DNA from: Ptiloglossa arizonensis
Taxonomy: Eukaryota; Arthropoda; Insecta; Hymenoptera; Colletidae
NCBI RefSeq assembly: GCF_051014685.1
Contig: NW_027478763.1
Span: 248,001 to 312,000, forward strand
Length of the DNA: 64,000 nt
Direction: 5' to 3'
The position numbers and the translations under genes are program-made. Below the pieces are notes generated by a model. It was given only the letters and a program-made list of their open reading frames with translations, did no database searches and was not told where the DNA came from. Below, in pieces: positions 13,701 through 28,400 of the stretch. The first letter of the stretch is position 1; each line of letters starts with the position of its first letter.

Positions 13701-16700
13701 ACGTATAACGTATAACGTATAACGTATAACGTATAACTTATAACGTAAAACGTATTACATATTACGTATAACGAGTAACGTATAACGTATAACGTATAAC
13801 GTATAACGTATAACGTATAACGTATAACGTATAACGAGTAACGTATAACGTATAACGTATAACGTATAACGTATAACGTATAACGTACAACGAATAACGT
13901 ATAACGTATAACGTATAACGTATAACGTATAACGTATAACGTATAACGTATAATGTATAACGTATAACGTATAACGTATAACGTATAACGTATAACGTTT
14001 AACGTATAACGTATAACGTATAACGTATAACGCATAACGTATAGCGAATAACGCATAACGTATACCGTATAACGTATAACGTATAACGTCGAACGTATAA
14101 CGTATAACGTATAACGTATAACGTATAACGTATAACGTATAACGTATAACGTATAACGTATAACGTATAACGTATAACGTATAACGTATAACGTATAACG
14201 TATAACGTATAACGTATAACGTATAACGTATAACGTATAACGTATAACGTATAACGAATAACGTATAACGTATAACGTATAACGTATGACGTATCACGTA
14301 TAAGGTATGACCTATAACGCATAACGTATAACGTATAACGTATAACGTATAACGTATAACGTATAACGTATAACGTATAACGTATAATGTATAACGTATA
14401 ACGTATAACGTATAACGTATAACGTATAACGTATAACGTATAACGTATGACGTATAACGTATAACGTATAACGTATAACGTATAACGTATAACGTATAAC
14501 GTATAACGTATAACGTATAACGTATAACGTATAACGTATAACGTATAACGTATAATGTATAACGTATAACGTATAACGTATAACGTATAACGTATAACGT
14601 ATAACGTATAACGTATAACGTATAACTTATAACGTATAACGTATAACGTATAACGTGTAACCTATAACGTATAACGTATAACGTATTACGTATTACGTAT
14701 AACCTATAACGTCTAACGTATAACGTATAACGTATAACGTATAACGTATAACGTATAACGTATAACGTATAACGTATAACGTATAACGTACAACGTATAA
14801 CGTATAACGTATAACGTATAACGTTTAACGTATAACGTATAACGTATAACGTATAACGTATAACGTATAACGTATTACATACAACGTATAACGTACAACG
14901 TATAACATACAACGTATAACGTATAACGTATAACGTATGACGTATAACGTATAACGTATAACGTTTAACGTATAACGTATAACGTATAACGTATAACGTA
15001 TAACGTATAACCTATAACGTACAACGTTTAACGTATAACGTATTTCGTATAACGTATAACGTATAACGTATAACGTTTAACGTATAACGTATAACGTATA
15101 ACGTATAACGTATAACGTATAACGTATAACGTATAACGTATAACGTATAACGTATAACGTATAACATATAACGTATAACGTATAACGTATAACGAATAAG
15201 GTATATGCTATAACGCATAACGTATAACGTATATCGTATATCGTATAACGTATAATGTTTAACGCATAACGTACAACGTATAACGTGTAACGTATAACGT
15301 ATAACGTATAACGTATAACGTATAACGTATAACGTATAACGTATAACGTATAACGTATAACGTATAACGTATAACGTACAACGTATCACGTATAACGTAT
15401 ATCCTATAATGCATAGCGTATATCCTATAACGCATAACGTATAGCGAATAACGCATAACGTATACCGTATAACGTATAACGTCGAACGTATAACGTATAA
15501 CGTATAACGTATAACGTATAACGTATAACGTATAACGTATAACGTATAACGTATAACGTATAACGTATAACGTATAACGTATAACGTATAACGTATAACT
15601 AATAACGTAAAACGTATTACATATTACGTATAACGAGTAACGTATAACGTATAACGTATAACGTACAAAGTATAACGTACAACGTATAACGTATAACGTA
15701 TAACGTATAACGTATAACGTATAACGTATAACTTATAACGTATAACGTACAACGTTTAACGTATAACGTATATCGTATAACGTATAACGTATAACGTATA
15801 ACGTTTAACGTATAACGTATAACGTATAACGTATAACGTATAACGTATAACGTATAACGTATAACGTATAACGTATAACGTATAACGTATAACGTATAAC
15901 GTATAACGTATAACGTATAACGTATAACGTATAACGTATAACGTATAACGTATAACGTATAACGTATAACGTATAACGTATAACGTATAACGTATAACGT
16001 ATAACGTATAACGTATAACGAATAAGGTATATGCTATAACGCATAACGTATAACGTATAACGTATATCGTATAACGTATAACGTATAACGTATAACGTAT
16101 AACGTATAACGTATAACGTATAACGTATAACGTATAACGTATAACGTATAACGTACAACGTATAACGTATAACGTATAACGTATAACGTATAACGTATAA
16201 CGTATAACGTATAACGTATAACGTATAACGTATAACGTATAACGTATAACGTATAACGTATAACGTATAACGTATATCCTATAACGCATAACGTATAACG
16301 TATAACGTATATCGTATAACGTATAACGTATAACGTAAAACGTAAAACGTATAACGTATAACGTATAACGTATAACATATAACGTATAACGCATAACGTA
16401 TACCGTATAACGTATAACGTATAACGTATAACGTTTAACGTATAACGTATAACGTATAACGTATAACGAGTAACGTATAACGTATAACGTATAACGTATA
16501 ACGTATAACGTATAACGTACAACGAATAACGTATAACGTATAACGTATAACGTATAACGTATAATGTATAACGTATAACGTATAACGTATAACGTAAAAC
16601 GTATAACGTATAACGTATAACGTATAACGTATAACGTATAACTTATAACGTAAAACGTATTACATATTACTTATAACGAGTAACGTATAACGTATAACGT

Positions 16701-17760
16701 ATAACGTATAACGTATAACGTATAACGTATAACGTATAACGAGTAACGTATAACGTATAACGTATAACGTATAACGTATAACGTATAACGTACAACGAAT
16801 AACGTATAACGTATAACGTATAACGTATAACGTATAACGTATAACGTATAACGTATAACGTATAATGTATAACGTATAACGTATAACGTATAACGTATAA
16901 CGTATAACGTATAACGTATAACGTTTAACGTATAACGTATAACGTATAACGTATAACGAGTAACGTATAACGTATAACGTATAACGTATAACGTATAACG
17001 TACAACGTATAACGTATAACGTATAACGTATAACGTATAACGTATAACGTATAACGTATAACGTATAACGTATAACGTATAACGTATAACGTATAACGTA
17101 TAACGTATAACGTATAACGTATAACGTATAACGTATAACGTATAACTTATAACGTATAACGTATAACGTATAACGTGTAACCTATAACGTATAACGTATA
17201 ACGTATTACGTATTACGTATAACCTATAACGTCTAACGTATAACGTATAACGTATAACGTATAACGTATAACGTATAACGTATAACGTATAACGTATAAC
17301 GTTTAACGTATAACGTATAACGTATAACGTATAACGTATAACGTATAACGTACAACGTATCACGTATAACGTATATCCTATAATGCATAGCGTATATCCT
17401 ATAACGCATAACGTATAGCGAATAACGCATAACGTATACCGTATAACGTATAACGTCGAACGAATAACGTATAACGTATAACGTATAACGTATAACGTAT
17501 AACGTATAACGTATAACGTATAACGTATAACGTATAACGTATAACGTATAACGTATAACGTATAACGTATAACGTATAACGTATAACGTATAACGTATAA
17601 CGTATAACGTATAACGTATAACGTATAACGTATAACGTATAACGTATAACGTATAACGTATAACGTATAACGTATAACGTATAACGTATAACGAATAACG
17701 TATAACGTATAACGTATAACGTATAACGTATGACGTATCACGTATAAGGTATGACCTATA

Positions 17761-19077
17761 ACGCATAACGTATAACGTATAACGTATAACGTATAACGTA
17801 TAACGTATAACGTATAACGTATAACGTATAACGTATAACGTATAATGTATAACGTATAACGTATAACGTATAACGTATAACGTATAACGTATAACGTATA
17901 ACGTATAACGTATAACGTATAACGTATAACGTATAACGTATAACGTATAACGTATAACGTATAACGTATAACGTATAACGTATATCCTATAACGCATAAC
18001 GTATAACGTATATCGTATATCGTATAACGTATAACGTATAACGTAAAACGTATAACGTATAACGTATATCGTATAACGTATAACGTATAACGCATAACGT
18101 ATACCGTATAACGTATAACGTATAACGTATAACGTATAACGTATAACGTATAACGTATAACGTATAACGTATAACGTATAACGTATAACTTATAACGTAA
18201 AACGTATTACATATTACGTATAACGAGTAACGTATAACGTATAACGTATAACGTATTACGTATAACGTATAACGTATAACGTATAACGAGTAACGTATAA
18301 CGTATAACGTATAACGTATAACGTATAACGTATAACGTACAACGAATAACGTATAACGTATAACGTATAACGTATAACGTATAACGTATAACGTATAACG
18401 TATAACGTATAACGTATAACGTATAACGTATAACGTATAACGTATAACGTTTAACGTATAACGTATAACGTATAACGTATAACGAGTAACGTATAACGTA
18501 TAACGTATAACGTATAACGTATAACGTATAACGTACAACGAATAACGTATAACGTATAACGTATAACGTATAACGTATAATGTATAACGTGTAACGTATA
18601 ACGTATAACGTAAAACGTATAACGTATAACGTATAACGTATAACGTATAACGAATAACGTATAACGTATAACGTATAACGTATAACGTATAACGTATAAC
18701 GTATAACGTATAACGTATAACGTATAACGTATAACGTACAACGTATAACGTATAACGTATATCGTATAACGTATAACGTATAACGTATAACGTATAACGT
18801 TTAACGTATAACGTATAACGTATAACGTATATGGTATAACGTATAACGTATAACGTATAACGTATAACGTATAACGAATATCGTATAACGTATAACGTAT
18901 AACGTATAACGTACAACGTATAACGAATAACGTATAACGTATAACGCATAACGTATAACGCATAACGTACAACGTATAACGTATAGCGTATAACGTATAA
19001 CGTATAACGTATAGCGTATAACGTATAACGTATAACGTCTAACGTATAACGTATAACGTACAACGTATAACGTATAA
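17761..19077. repeat. Transition between domains A and B
   Basis: Domain A-type pieces persist here: a TATATCC-type block near 17,984 like those at about 4,545 and 7,492, the unit pair CGCATAACGTATACCG near 18,090, and a CTTATAACGTAAAACG block near 18,188. They mix with variants used later, such as GTATATGG near 18,829 and GAATATCG near 18,874. The order matches neither HOR over its full length. There are no register breaks. Confidence 0.6.
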
Positions 19078-20064
19078 CGTACAACGTATAACGTACAACG
19101 TATAACGTATAACGTATAACGTATAACGTATAACGTATAACGTATAACGTATAAAGTATAACGTATAACGTATAACGTATAACGTATAACGTCTAACGTA
19201 TAACGTATAACGTACAACGTATAACGTATAACGTATAACGTATAACGTATAACGAATAACGTATAACGTATAACGTATAACGTATGACGTATCACGTATA
19301 AGGTATGACCTATAACGCATAACGTATAGCGTATAACGTATAACGTATAACGTATAACGTATAACGTATAACGTATAACGTATAACGTATATCGTATAAC
19401 GTATAACGTATAACGTATAACGTATAACGTATAACGTATAACGTATAACGTATAACGTATAACGTATAACGTATAACGTATAACGTATAACGTACAACGT
19501 ATAACGTATAACGTATATCGTATAACGTATAACGTATAACGTATAACGTTTAACGTATAACGTATAACGTATAACGTATAACGTATAACGTATAACGTAT
19601 AACGTATAACGAATAACGTATAACGTATAACGTATAACGTATAACGTACAACGTGTAACGTATAACGTATAACGTATAACGCATAACGTATAACGCATAA
19701 CGTACAACGTATAACGTATAGCGTATAACGTTTAACGTATAACGTATAACGTATAACGTATAACGTATAACGTATAACGTATAACGTATAACGTATAACG
19801 TATAACGTATAACGAATAACGAATAACGTATAACGTATAACGTATGACGTATCACGTATAAGGTATGACCTATAACGCATAACGTATAGCGTATAACGTA
19901 TAACGTATAACGTATAACGTATAACGTATAACGTATAACGTATAACGTATATCGTATAACGTATAACGTATAACGTATAACGTATAACGTATAACGTATA
20001 ACGTATAACGTATAACGTATAACGTATAACGTATAACGTATAACGTACAACGTATAACGTATAA
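19078..20064. repeat. Domain B 987-bp higher-order repeat, copy 1
   Basis: The unit begins at paired CGTACAA units (19,078) and runs through an AAAGT unit, GTCTAAC, landmark block 19,282, GTATATC, GTTTAAC, GTACAACGTGTAACG, a double GCATAAC, paired GAATAAC and landmark block 19,842. The same order restarts at 20,065. Landmark offsets 19,282/20,269 and 19,842/20,829 are both 987 bp, or 141 units. The two landmark blocks inside a copy are 560 bp apart. Confidence 0.85.
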
Positions 20065-20813
20065 CGTACAACGTATAACGTACAACGTATAACGTATAAC
20101 GTATAACGTATAACGTATAACGTATAACGTATAACGTATAAAGTATAACGTATAACGTATAACGTATAACGTATAACGTCTAACGTATAACGTATAACGT
20201 ACAACGTATAACGTATAACGTATAACGTATAACGTATAACGAATAACGTATAACGTATAACGTATAACGTATGACGTATCACGTATAAGGTATGACCTAT
20301 AACGCATAACGTATAGCGTATAACGTATAACGTATAACGTATAACGTATAACGTATAACGTATAACGTATAACGTATATCGTATAACGTATAACGTATAA
20401 CGTATAACGTATAACGTATAACGTATAACGTATAACGTATAACGTATAACGTATAACGTATAACGTATAACGTATAACGTACAACGTATAACGTATAACG
20501 TATATCGTATAACGTATAACGTATAACGTATAACGTTTAACGTATAACGTATAACGTATAACGTATAACGTATAACGTATAACGTATAACGTATAACGAA
20601 TAACGTATAACGTATAACGTATAACGTATAACGTACAACGTGTAACGTATAACGTATAACGTATAACGCATAACGTATAACGCATAACGTACAACGTATA
20701 ACGTATAGCGTATAACGTTTAACGTATAACGTATAACGTATAACGTATAACGTATAACGTATAACGTATAACGTATAACGTATAACGTATAACGTATAAC
20801 GAATAACGAATAA
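20065..20813. repeat. Domain B higher-order repeat, copy 2, shortened by 34 units
   Basis: This copy follows copy 1 but the repeat restarts early. The landmark block at 20,269 is followed by its next-copy equivalent at 21,018, an offset of 749 instead of 987. The loss is 238 bp, exactly 34 heptamers. It falls between the second landmark block (20,829) and the GTCTAAC unit at 20,928, a spacing of 99 bp against 337 bp in the preceding copy. The copy boundary is approximate because of this deletion. Confidence 0.75.
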
Positions 20814-21642
20814 CGTATAACGTATAACGTATGACGTATCACGTATAAGGTATGACCTATAACGCATAACGTATAGCGTATAACGCATAACGTATAACGT
20901 ATAACGTATAACGTATAACGTATAACGTCTAACGTATAACGTATAACGTACAACGTATAACGTATAACGTATAACGTATAACGTATAACGAATAACGTAT
21001 AACGTATAACGTATAACGTATGACGTATCACGTATAAGGTATGACCTATAACGCATAACGTATAGCGTATAACGTATAACGTATAACGTATAACGTATAA
21101 CGTATAACGTATAACGTATAACGTATATCGTATAACGTATAACGTATAACGTATAACGTATAACGTATAACGTATAACGTATAACGTATAACGTATAACG
21201 TATAACGTATAACGTATAACGTATAACGTACAACGTATAACGTATAACGTATATCGTATAACGTATAACGTATAACGTATAACGTTTAACGTATAACGTA
21301 TAACGTATAACGTATAACGTATAACGTATAACGTATAACGAATAACGTATAACGTATAACGTATAACGTATAACGTACAACGTGTAACGTATAACGTATA
21401 ACGTATAACGCATAACGTATAACGCATAACGTACAACGTATAACGTATAGCGTATAACGTATAACGTATAACGTATAACGTATAACGTATAACGTATAAC
21501 GTATAACGTATAACGTATAACGTATAACGTATAACGTATAACGTATAACGTATAACGAATAACGAATAACGTATAACGTATAACGTATGACGTATCACGT
21601 ATAAGGTATGACCTATAACGCATAACGTATAGCGAATAACGC
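20814..21642. repeat. Domain B higher-order repeat, third partial copy
   Basis: Landmark blocks at 21,018 and 21,585 are 567 bp apart, one unit more than the 560 bp of the earlier copies, and the variants between them keep the same order. After the block at 21,585 the order ends with a CGCATAA unit near 21,640, and a homogeneous run follows. Confidence 0.75.
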
Positions 21643-21906
21643 ATAACGTATAACGTATAACGTATAACGTATAACGTATAACGTATAACGTATAACGTAT
21701 AACGTATAACGTATAACGTATAACGTATAACGTATAACGTATAACGTATAACGTATAACGTATAACGTATAACGTATAACGTATAACGTATAACGTATAA
21801 CGTATAACGTATAACGTATAACGTATAACGTATAACGTATAACGTATAACGTATAACGTATAACGTATAACGTATAACGTATAACGTATAACGTATAACG
21901 TATAAC
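21643..21906. repeat. Homogeneous heptamer run
   Basis: About 264 bp of uninterrupted consensus units between the end of domain B and the first CGTACAA unit at 21,907. It holds no other signal. Confidence 0.8.
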
Positions 21907-22410
21907 GTACAACGTATAACGTATAACGTATGACGTACAACGTATAACGTACAACGTATAACGTAGAACGTAGAACGTATAACGTATAACGTATAACGTA
22001 TAACGTAAAACGTATAACGTATAACGTATAACGTATAACGTATAACGTATAACGTATAACGTATAACGTATAACGTATAACGTATAACGTATAACGTATA
22101 ACGTATAACGTATAACGTATAACGTATAACGTATAACGTATAACGTATAACGTATAACGTACAACGTATAACGTATAACGTATAACGTACAACGTATAAC
22201 GTACAACGTATAACGTAGAACGTAGAACGTATAACGTATAACGTATAACGTATAACGTAAAACGTATAACGTATAACGTATAACGTATAACGTATAACGT
22301 ATAACGTATAACGTATAACGTATAACGTATAACGTATAACGTATAACGTATAACGTATAACGTATAACGTATAACGTATAACGTATAACGTATAACGTAT
22401 AACGTATAAC
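21907..22410. repeat. Tandem pair of 252-bp higher-order repeats
   Basis: CGTACAA-type units at 21,907, 21,935 and 21,949, the GTAGAACGTAGAACG pair at 21,963 and the GTAAAAC unit at 22,005 all recur exactly 252 bp (36 units) later at 22,159, 22,187, 22,201, 22,215 and 22,257. One extra GTATGAC unit near 21,928 is present only in the first copy. This is a recent-looking local tandem duplication. Confidence 0.85.
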
Positions 22411-22680
22411 GTATAACGTACAACGTATAACGTATAACGTATATCGTATAACGTATAACGTATAACGTATAACGTTTAACGTATAACGTATAACGTATAA
22501 CGTATATGGTATAACGTATAACGTATAACGTATAACGTATAACGTATAACGAATAACGTATAACGTATAACGTATAACGTATAACGTATAACGTATATCC
22601 TATAACGCATAACGCGTAACCTATAACGTATATCGTATAACGTTTAACGTATAACGTAAAACGTATAACGTATAACGTTT
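22187..22680. repeat. Domain C/D 1.79-kb duplication, left copy
   Basis: This block carries GTACAAC units, the GTAGAAC pair at 22,215, GTATATG near 22,503, and a distinctive run with CGCGTAACC at 22,613. The same order reappears at 23,982-24,460, at offsets of 1,788-1,795. The offsets equal 3 modulo 7, as expected from the two 2-bp deletions at 23,383 and 23,815 that lie between. CGCG was seen only in these two blocks. Confidence 0.8.
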
Positions 22681-23981
22681 AACGTATAACGTATAACGTA
22701 TAACGCATAACGTATACCGTATAACGTATAACGTATAACGTATAACGTATAACGTATAACGTATAACGTATAACGTATAACGTATAACGTATAACGTATA
22801 ACGTATAACTTATAACGTAAAACGTATTACATATTACGTATAACGAGTAACGTATAACGTATAACGTATAACGTATAACGTATAACGTATAACGTATAAC
22901 GTATAACGTATAACGTATAACGTATAACTTATAACGTGAAACGTATTTCATATTACGTATAACGAGTAACGTATAACGTATAACGTATAACGTATAACGT
23001 ATAACGTATAACGTATAACGTATAACGTATAACGTATAACGTATAACGTATAACGTATAACGTATAACGTATAACGTATAACGTATAACGTATAACGTAT
23101 AACGTATAACGTATAACGTATAACGTATAACGTATAACGTATAACGTATAACGTATAACGTATAACGTATAACGTATAACGTATAACGTATAACGTATAT
23201 CCTATAACGCATAACGTATAACGAATAACGTATATCGTATAACGTATAACGTATAACGTAATACGTATAACGTATAACGTATAACGTATAACGTATAACG
23301 TATAACGTATAACGTATACCGTATAACGTATAACGTATAACGTATAACGTATAACGTATAACGTATAACGTATAACGTATAACGTATTATATAACGTATA
23401 ACGTATAACTTATAACGTAAAACGTATTACATATTACGTATAACGAGTAACGTATAACGTATAACGTATAACGTATAACGTATAACGTATAACGTATAAC
23501 GTATAACGTATAACGTATAACGTATAACGCATAACGTATAACGTACGACGTGTCACGTATAAGGTATGACCTATAACGCATAACGTATAGCGTATAACGC
23601 ATAACGTATAACGTATAACGTATAACGTATAACGTATAACGTATAACGTATAACGTATAACGTATAACGTATAACGTATAACGTATAACGTATAACGTAT
23701 AACGTATAACGTATAACGTGTAACGTATAACGTATAACGTATAACGTATAACGTATAACGTATAACGTATAACGTATAATGTATATCGTGTAACTTATAA
23801 CGTATAACGTATAACGTACTATATAACGTATAACGTATAACTTATAACGTGAAACGTATTTCATATTACGTATAACGAGTAACGTATAACGTATAACGTA
23901 TAACGTATAACGTATAACGTATAACGTATAACGTATAACGTACAACGAATAACGTACAACGTATAACGTATAACGTATAAC
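22681..23981. repeat. Domain D middle segment
   Basis: This satellite segment carries the first copy of the TGAAA/TTTCA palindromic variant (22,937) and a second copy at 23,850. It also holds a diverged landmark block at 23,543, where GACGTGTCACG replaces the usual GACGTATCACG, and two 2-bp deletions (23,383 and 23,815). The order of variants around the deletions, CTTATAA then GTGAAAC, is shared with 28,678-28,726 and 35,900-35,948. Confidence 0.7.
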
Positions 23982-24460
23982 GTACAACGTATAACGTACA
24001 ACGTATAACGTAGAACGTAGAACGTATAACGTATAACGTATAACGTATAACGTAAAACGTATAACGTATAACGTATAACGTATAACGTATAACGTATAAC
24101 GTATAACGTATAACGTATAACGTATAACGTATAACGTATAACGTATAACGTATAACGTATAACGTATAACGTATAACGTATAACGTATAACGTATAACGT
24201 ACAACGTATAACGTATAACGTATATCGTATAACGTATAACGTATAACGTATAACGTTTAACGTATAACGTATAACGTATAACGTATATGGTATAACGTAT
24301 AACGTATAACGTATAACGTATAACGTATAACGAATAACGTATAACGTATAACGTATAACGTATAACGTATAACGTATAACGTATATCCTATAACGCATAA
24401 CGCGTAACCTATAACGTATATCGTATAACGTTTAACGTATAACGTAAAACGTATAACGTA
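23982..24460. repeat. Domain C/D 1.79-kb duplication, right copy
   Basis: Partner of 22,187-22,680. GTACAAC units lie at 23,982 and 23,996, the GTAGAAC pair at 24,010 and the CGCGTAACC block at 24,401. The match ends near the GTAAAAC unit at about 24,446. Confidence 0.8.
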
Positions 24461-25451
24461 TAACGTATAACGTATAACGTATAACGTATAACGTATAACG
24501 TATAACGTATAACGTATAACGTATAACGTATAACGTATAACGTACAACGTATAACGTATAATGTATATCGTATAACGTATAACGTATAACGTATAACGTA
24601 TAACGTTTAACGTATAACGTATAACGTATAACGTATATGGTATAACGTATAACGTATAACGTATAACGTATAACGTATAACGAATATCGTATAACGTATA
24701 ACGTATAACGTATAACGTATAACGTATAACGAATATCGTATAACGTATAACGTATAAAGTATAACGTACAACGTATAACGAATAACGTATAACGTATAAC
24801 GTATAACGTATAACGTATAACGTATAACGTATAACCTATAACGTATAACGTATAACGTATAACGTATAACGTATAACGTATAACGTATAACGTACAACTA
24901 ATAACGTATAACGTATAACGTATAACGTATAACGTATAACGTATAATGTATAACGTATAACGTATATCGTATAACGTAAAACGTATAACGTATAACGTAT
25001 AACGTATAACGTATAACGTATAACGTATAACGAATAACGTATAACGTATAACGTATAACGTATAACGTATAACGTATAACGTATAACGTATAACTTATAA
25101 CGTATAACGTATAACGTATAACGTATAACGTATAACGTATAACGTATAACGTATAACGTATAACGTATAACGTATAACGTATAACGTACAACGTATAACG
25201 TATAACGTATAACGTACAACGTATAACGTACAACGTATAACGTAGAACGTAGAACGTATAACGTATAACGTATAACGTATAACGTATAACGTATAACGTA
25301 TAACGTATAACGTATAACGTATAACGTATAACGTATAACGTATAACGTATAACGTATAACGTATAACGTATAACGTATAACGTATAACGTATAACGTATA
25401 ACGTATAACGTATAACGTATAACGTATAACGTACAACGTATAACGTATAAC
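24461..25451. repeat. Domain D/E junction segment
   Basis: From about 24,633 the order of variants matches 29,412-30,180 in domain E (offset 4,730 at 24,731/29,461, 24,757/29,487 and 24,836/29,566). On its left the offset is 4,779 because a 49-bp step with GAATATC is present twice here (24,682 and 24,731). The unit GTACAACTAATAACG at about 24,892 is shared only with about 29,625 and 36,837. A GTAGAAC pair lies at 25,242. Confidence 0.7.
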
Positions 25452-28400
25452 GTATATCGTATAACGTATAACGTATAACGTATAACGTTTAACGTATAAC
25501 GTATAACGTATAACGTATATGGTATAACGTATAACGTATAACCTATAACGTATAACGTATAACGTATAACGTATATCGTATAACGTATAACGTATAACGT
25601 ATAAGGTATAACGTACAACGTATAACATATAACGTATAACGTATAACGTATAACGTATAACGTATAACGTATAACGTATAACGTATAACGTATAACGTAT
25701 AACGTATAACTTATAACGTAAAACGTATTACATATTACGTATAACGAGTAACGTATAACGTATAACGTATAACGTATAACGTATAACGTATAACGTATAA
25801 CGTATAACGAGTAACGTATAACGTATAACGTATAACGTATAACGTATAACGTATAACGTATAACGTACAACGAATAACGTATAACGTATAACGTATAACG
25901 TATAACGTATAACGTATAACGTATGACGTATAACGTATAACGTATAACGTATAACGTATAACGTATAACGTATAACGTATAACGTTTAACGTATAACGTA
26001 TTACGTATAACGTATAACGAGTAACGTATAACGTATAACGTATAACGTATAACGTATAACGTATAACGTACAACGAATAACGAATAACGTATAACGTATA
26101 ACGTACAACGTATAACGTATAATGTATAACGTATAACGTATAACGTATAACGTAAAACGTATAACGTATAACGTATAACGTATAACGTATAACGAATAAC
26201 GTATAACGTATAACGTATAACGTATAACGTATAACGTATAACGTATAACGTATAACGTATAACGTATAACGTACAACGTATAACGTATAACGTATATCGT
26301 ATAACGTATAACGTATAACGTATAACGTATAACGTTTAACGTATAACGTATAACGTATAACGTATAACGTATAACGTATAACGAATAACGTACAACGTAT
26401 AACGTATAACGTATATCGTATAACGTATAACGTATAACGTATAACGTTTAACGTATAACGTATAACGTATAACGTATATGGTATAACGTATAACGTATAA
26501 CGTATAACGTATAACGTATAACGAATAACGTATAACGTATAACGTATAACGTATAACGTACAACGTATAACGAATAACGTATAACGTATAACGCATAACG
26601 TATAACGCATAACGTACAACGTATAACGTATAGCGTATAACGTATAACGTATAACGTATAACGTATAACGTATAACGTTTAACGTATAACGTATAACGTA
26701 TAACGTACAACGTATAACGTATAACGTATATGGTATAACGTATAACGTATAACGTATAACGTTTAACGTATAACGTATAACGTATAACGTATAACGTATA
26801 ACGTATAACGTATAACGTATAACTTATAACGTAAAACGTATTACATATTACGTATAACGAGTAACGTATAACGTATAACGTATAACGTACAACGTATAAC
26901 ATATAACGTATAACGTATAACGTATAACGTATAACGTATAACGTATAACGTATAACGTATAACGTATAACGTATAACGTATAACTTATAACGTAAAACGT
27001 ATTACATATTACGTATAACGAGTAACGTATAACGTATAACGTATAACGTATAACGTATAACGTATAACGTATAACGTATAACGAGTAACGTATAACGTAT
27101 AACGTATAACGTATAACGTATAACGTATAACGTACAACGAATAACGTATAACGTATAACGTATAACGTATAACGTATAACGTATAACGTATGACGTATAA
27201 CGTATAACGTATAACGTATAACGTATAACGTATAACGTATAACGTATAACGTTTAACGTATAACGTATTACGTATAACGTATAACGAGTAACGTATAACG
27301 TATAACGTATAACGTATAACGTATAACGTATAACGTACAACGAATAACGTATAACGTATAACGTACAACGTATAACGTATAATGTATAACGTATAACGTA
27401 TAACGTATAACGTAAAACGTATAACGTATAACGTATAACGTATAACGTATAACGAATAACGTATAACGTATAACGTATAACGTATAACGTATAACGTATA
27501 ACGTATAACGTATAACGTATAACGTATAACGTACAACGTATAACGTATAACGTATATCGTATAACGTATAACGTATAACGTATAACGTATAACGTTTAAC
27601 GTATAACGTATAACGTATAACGTATAACGTATAACGTATAACGTATAACGTACAACGTATAACGTATAACGTATATCGTATAACGTATAACGTATAACGT
27701 ATAACGTTTAACGTATAACGTATAACGTATAACGTATATGGTATAACGTATAACGTATAACGTATAACGTATAACGTATAACGAATAACGTATAACGTAT
27801 AACGTATAACGTATAACGTACAACGTATAACGAATAACGTATAACGTATAACGCATAACATATAACGCATAACGTACAACGTATAACGTATAGCGTATAA
27901 CGTATAACGTATAACGTATAACGTATAACGTATAACGTTTAACGTATAACGTATAACGTATAACGTACAACGTATAACGTATAACGTATATCGTATAACG
28001 TATAACGTATAACGTATAACGTTTAACGTATAACGTATAACGTATAACGTATAACGTATAACGTATAACGTATAACGTATAACGTATAACGTATAACGTA
28101 TAACGTATAACGTATAACGCATAACGTATAACGTATAACGTATAACGTATAACGTATAACGTATAACGTATAACGTATAACGTATATCCTATAACGCATA
28201 ACGTATAACGTATAACGTATATCGTATAACGTATAACGTATAACGTAAAACGTATAACCTAAAACGTATTACATATTACGTATAACGAGTAACGTATAAC
28301 GTATAACGTATAACGTATAACGTATAACGTATAACGTATAACGTATAACGTATAACGTATAACGTATATCGTATAACGTAAAACGTATAACGTATAACGT

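Larger units (their letters stand above)
9155..17760. repeat. Domain A higher-order repeat, copy 2
   Basis: This is the second copy of the domain A order of variants. It follows copy 1 from 302 to about 785 at an offset of about 8,846-8,853, then departs at about 9,770. It carries an extra module (9,840-10,335) and a scrambled stretch (10,343-10,720). It rejoins the copy 1 order by about 10,800 at an offset of 9,077-9,084. From there it tracks copy 1 to the landmark block at 17,728 (offset 8,804). Its own 2-bp deletion is at 10,925. Beyond about 17,760 the order changes and no third copy follows. Confidence 0.82.
18801..21644 (-). other. Spurious 947-codon reading frame over satellite; not a gene
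   Basis: This is the longest open frame in the window and is shown only so that it is not taken for a gene. The - strand repeat reads Arg-Tyr-Thr-Leu-Tyr-Val-Ile every 21 bases in all three frames with no stop, so length carries no evidence of coding. The consensus contains no ATG on either strand, so every apparent start comes from a variant unit containing CAT on the + strand. The stops are other variant units. The predicted product is a monotonous heptapeptide polymer with no recognisable domain. On the + strand the same repeat has a TAA every 21 bases in each frame. The explanation applies to every long - strand frame here. Confidence 0.95.

Noticed and set aside
9155..21018. The same 238-bp (34-unit) difference in domain A (8,846 versus 9,084) and domain B (749 versus 987)
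   Set aside because: In domain A the difference is the net result of an inserted module and replaced sequence; in domain B it is one deletion. The equality is probably a coincidence.
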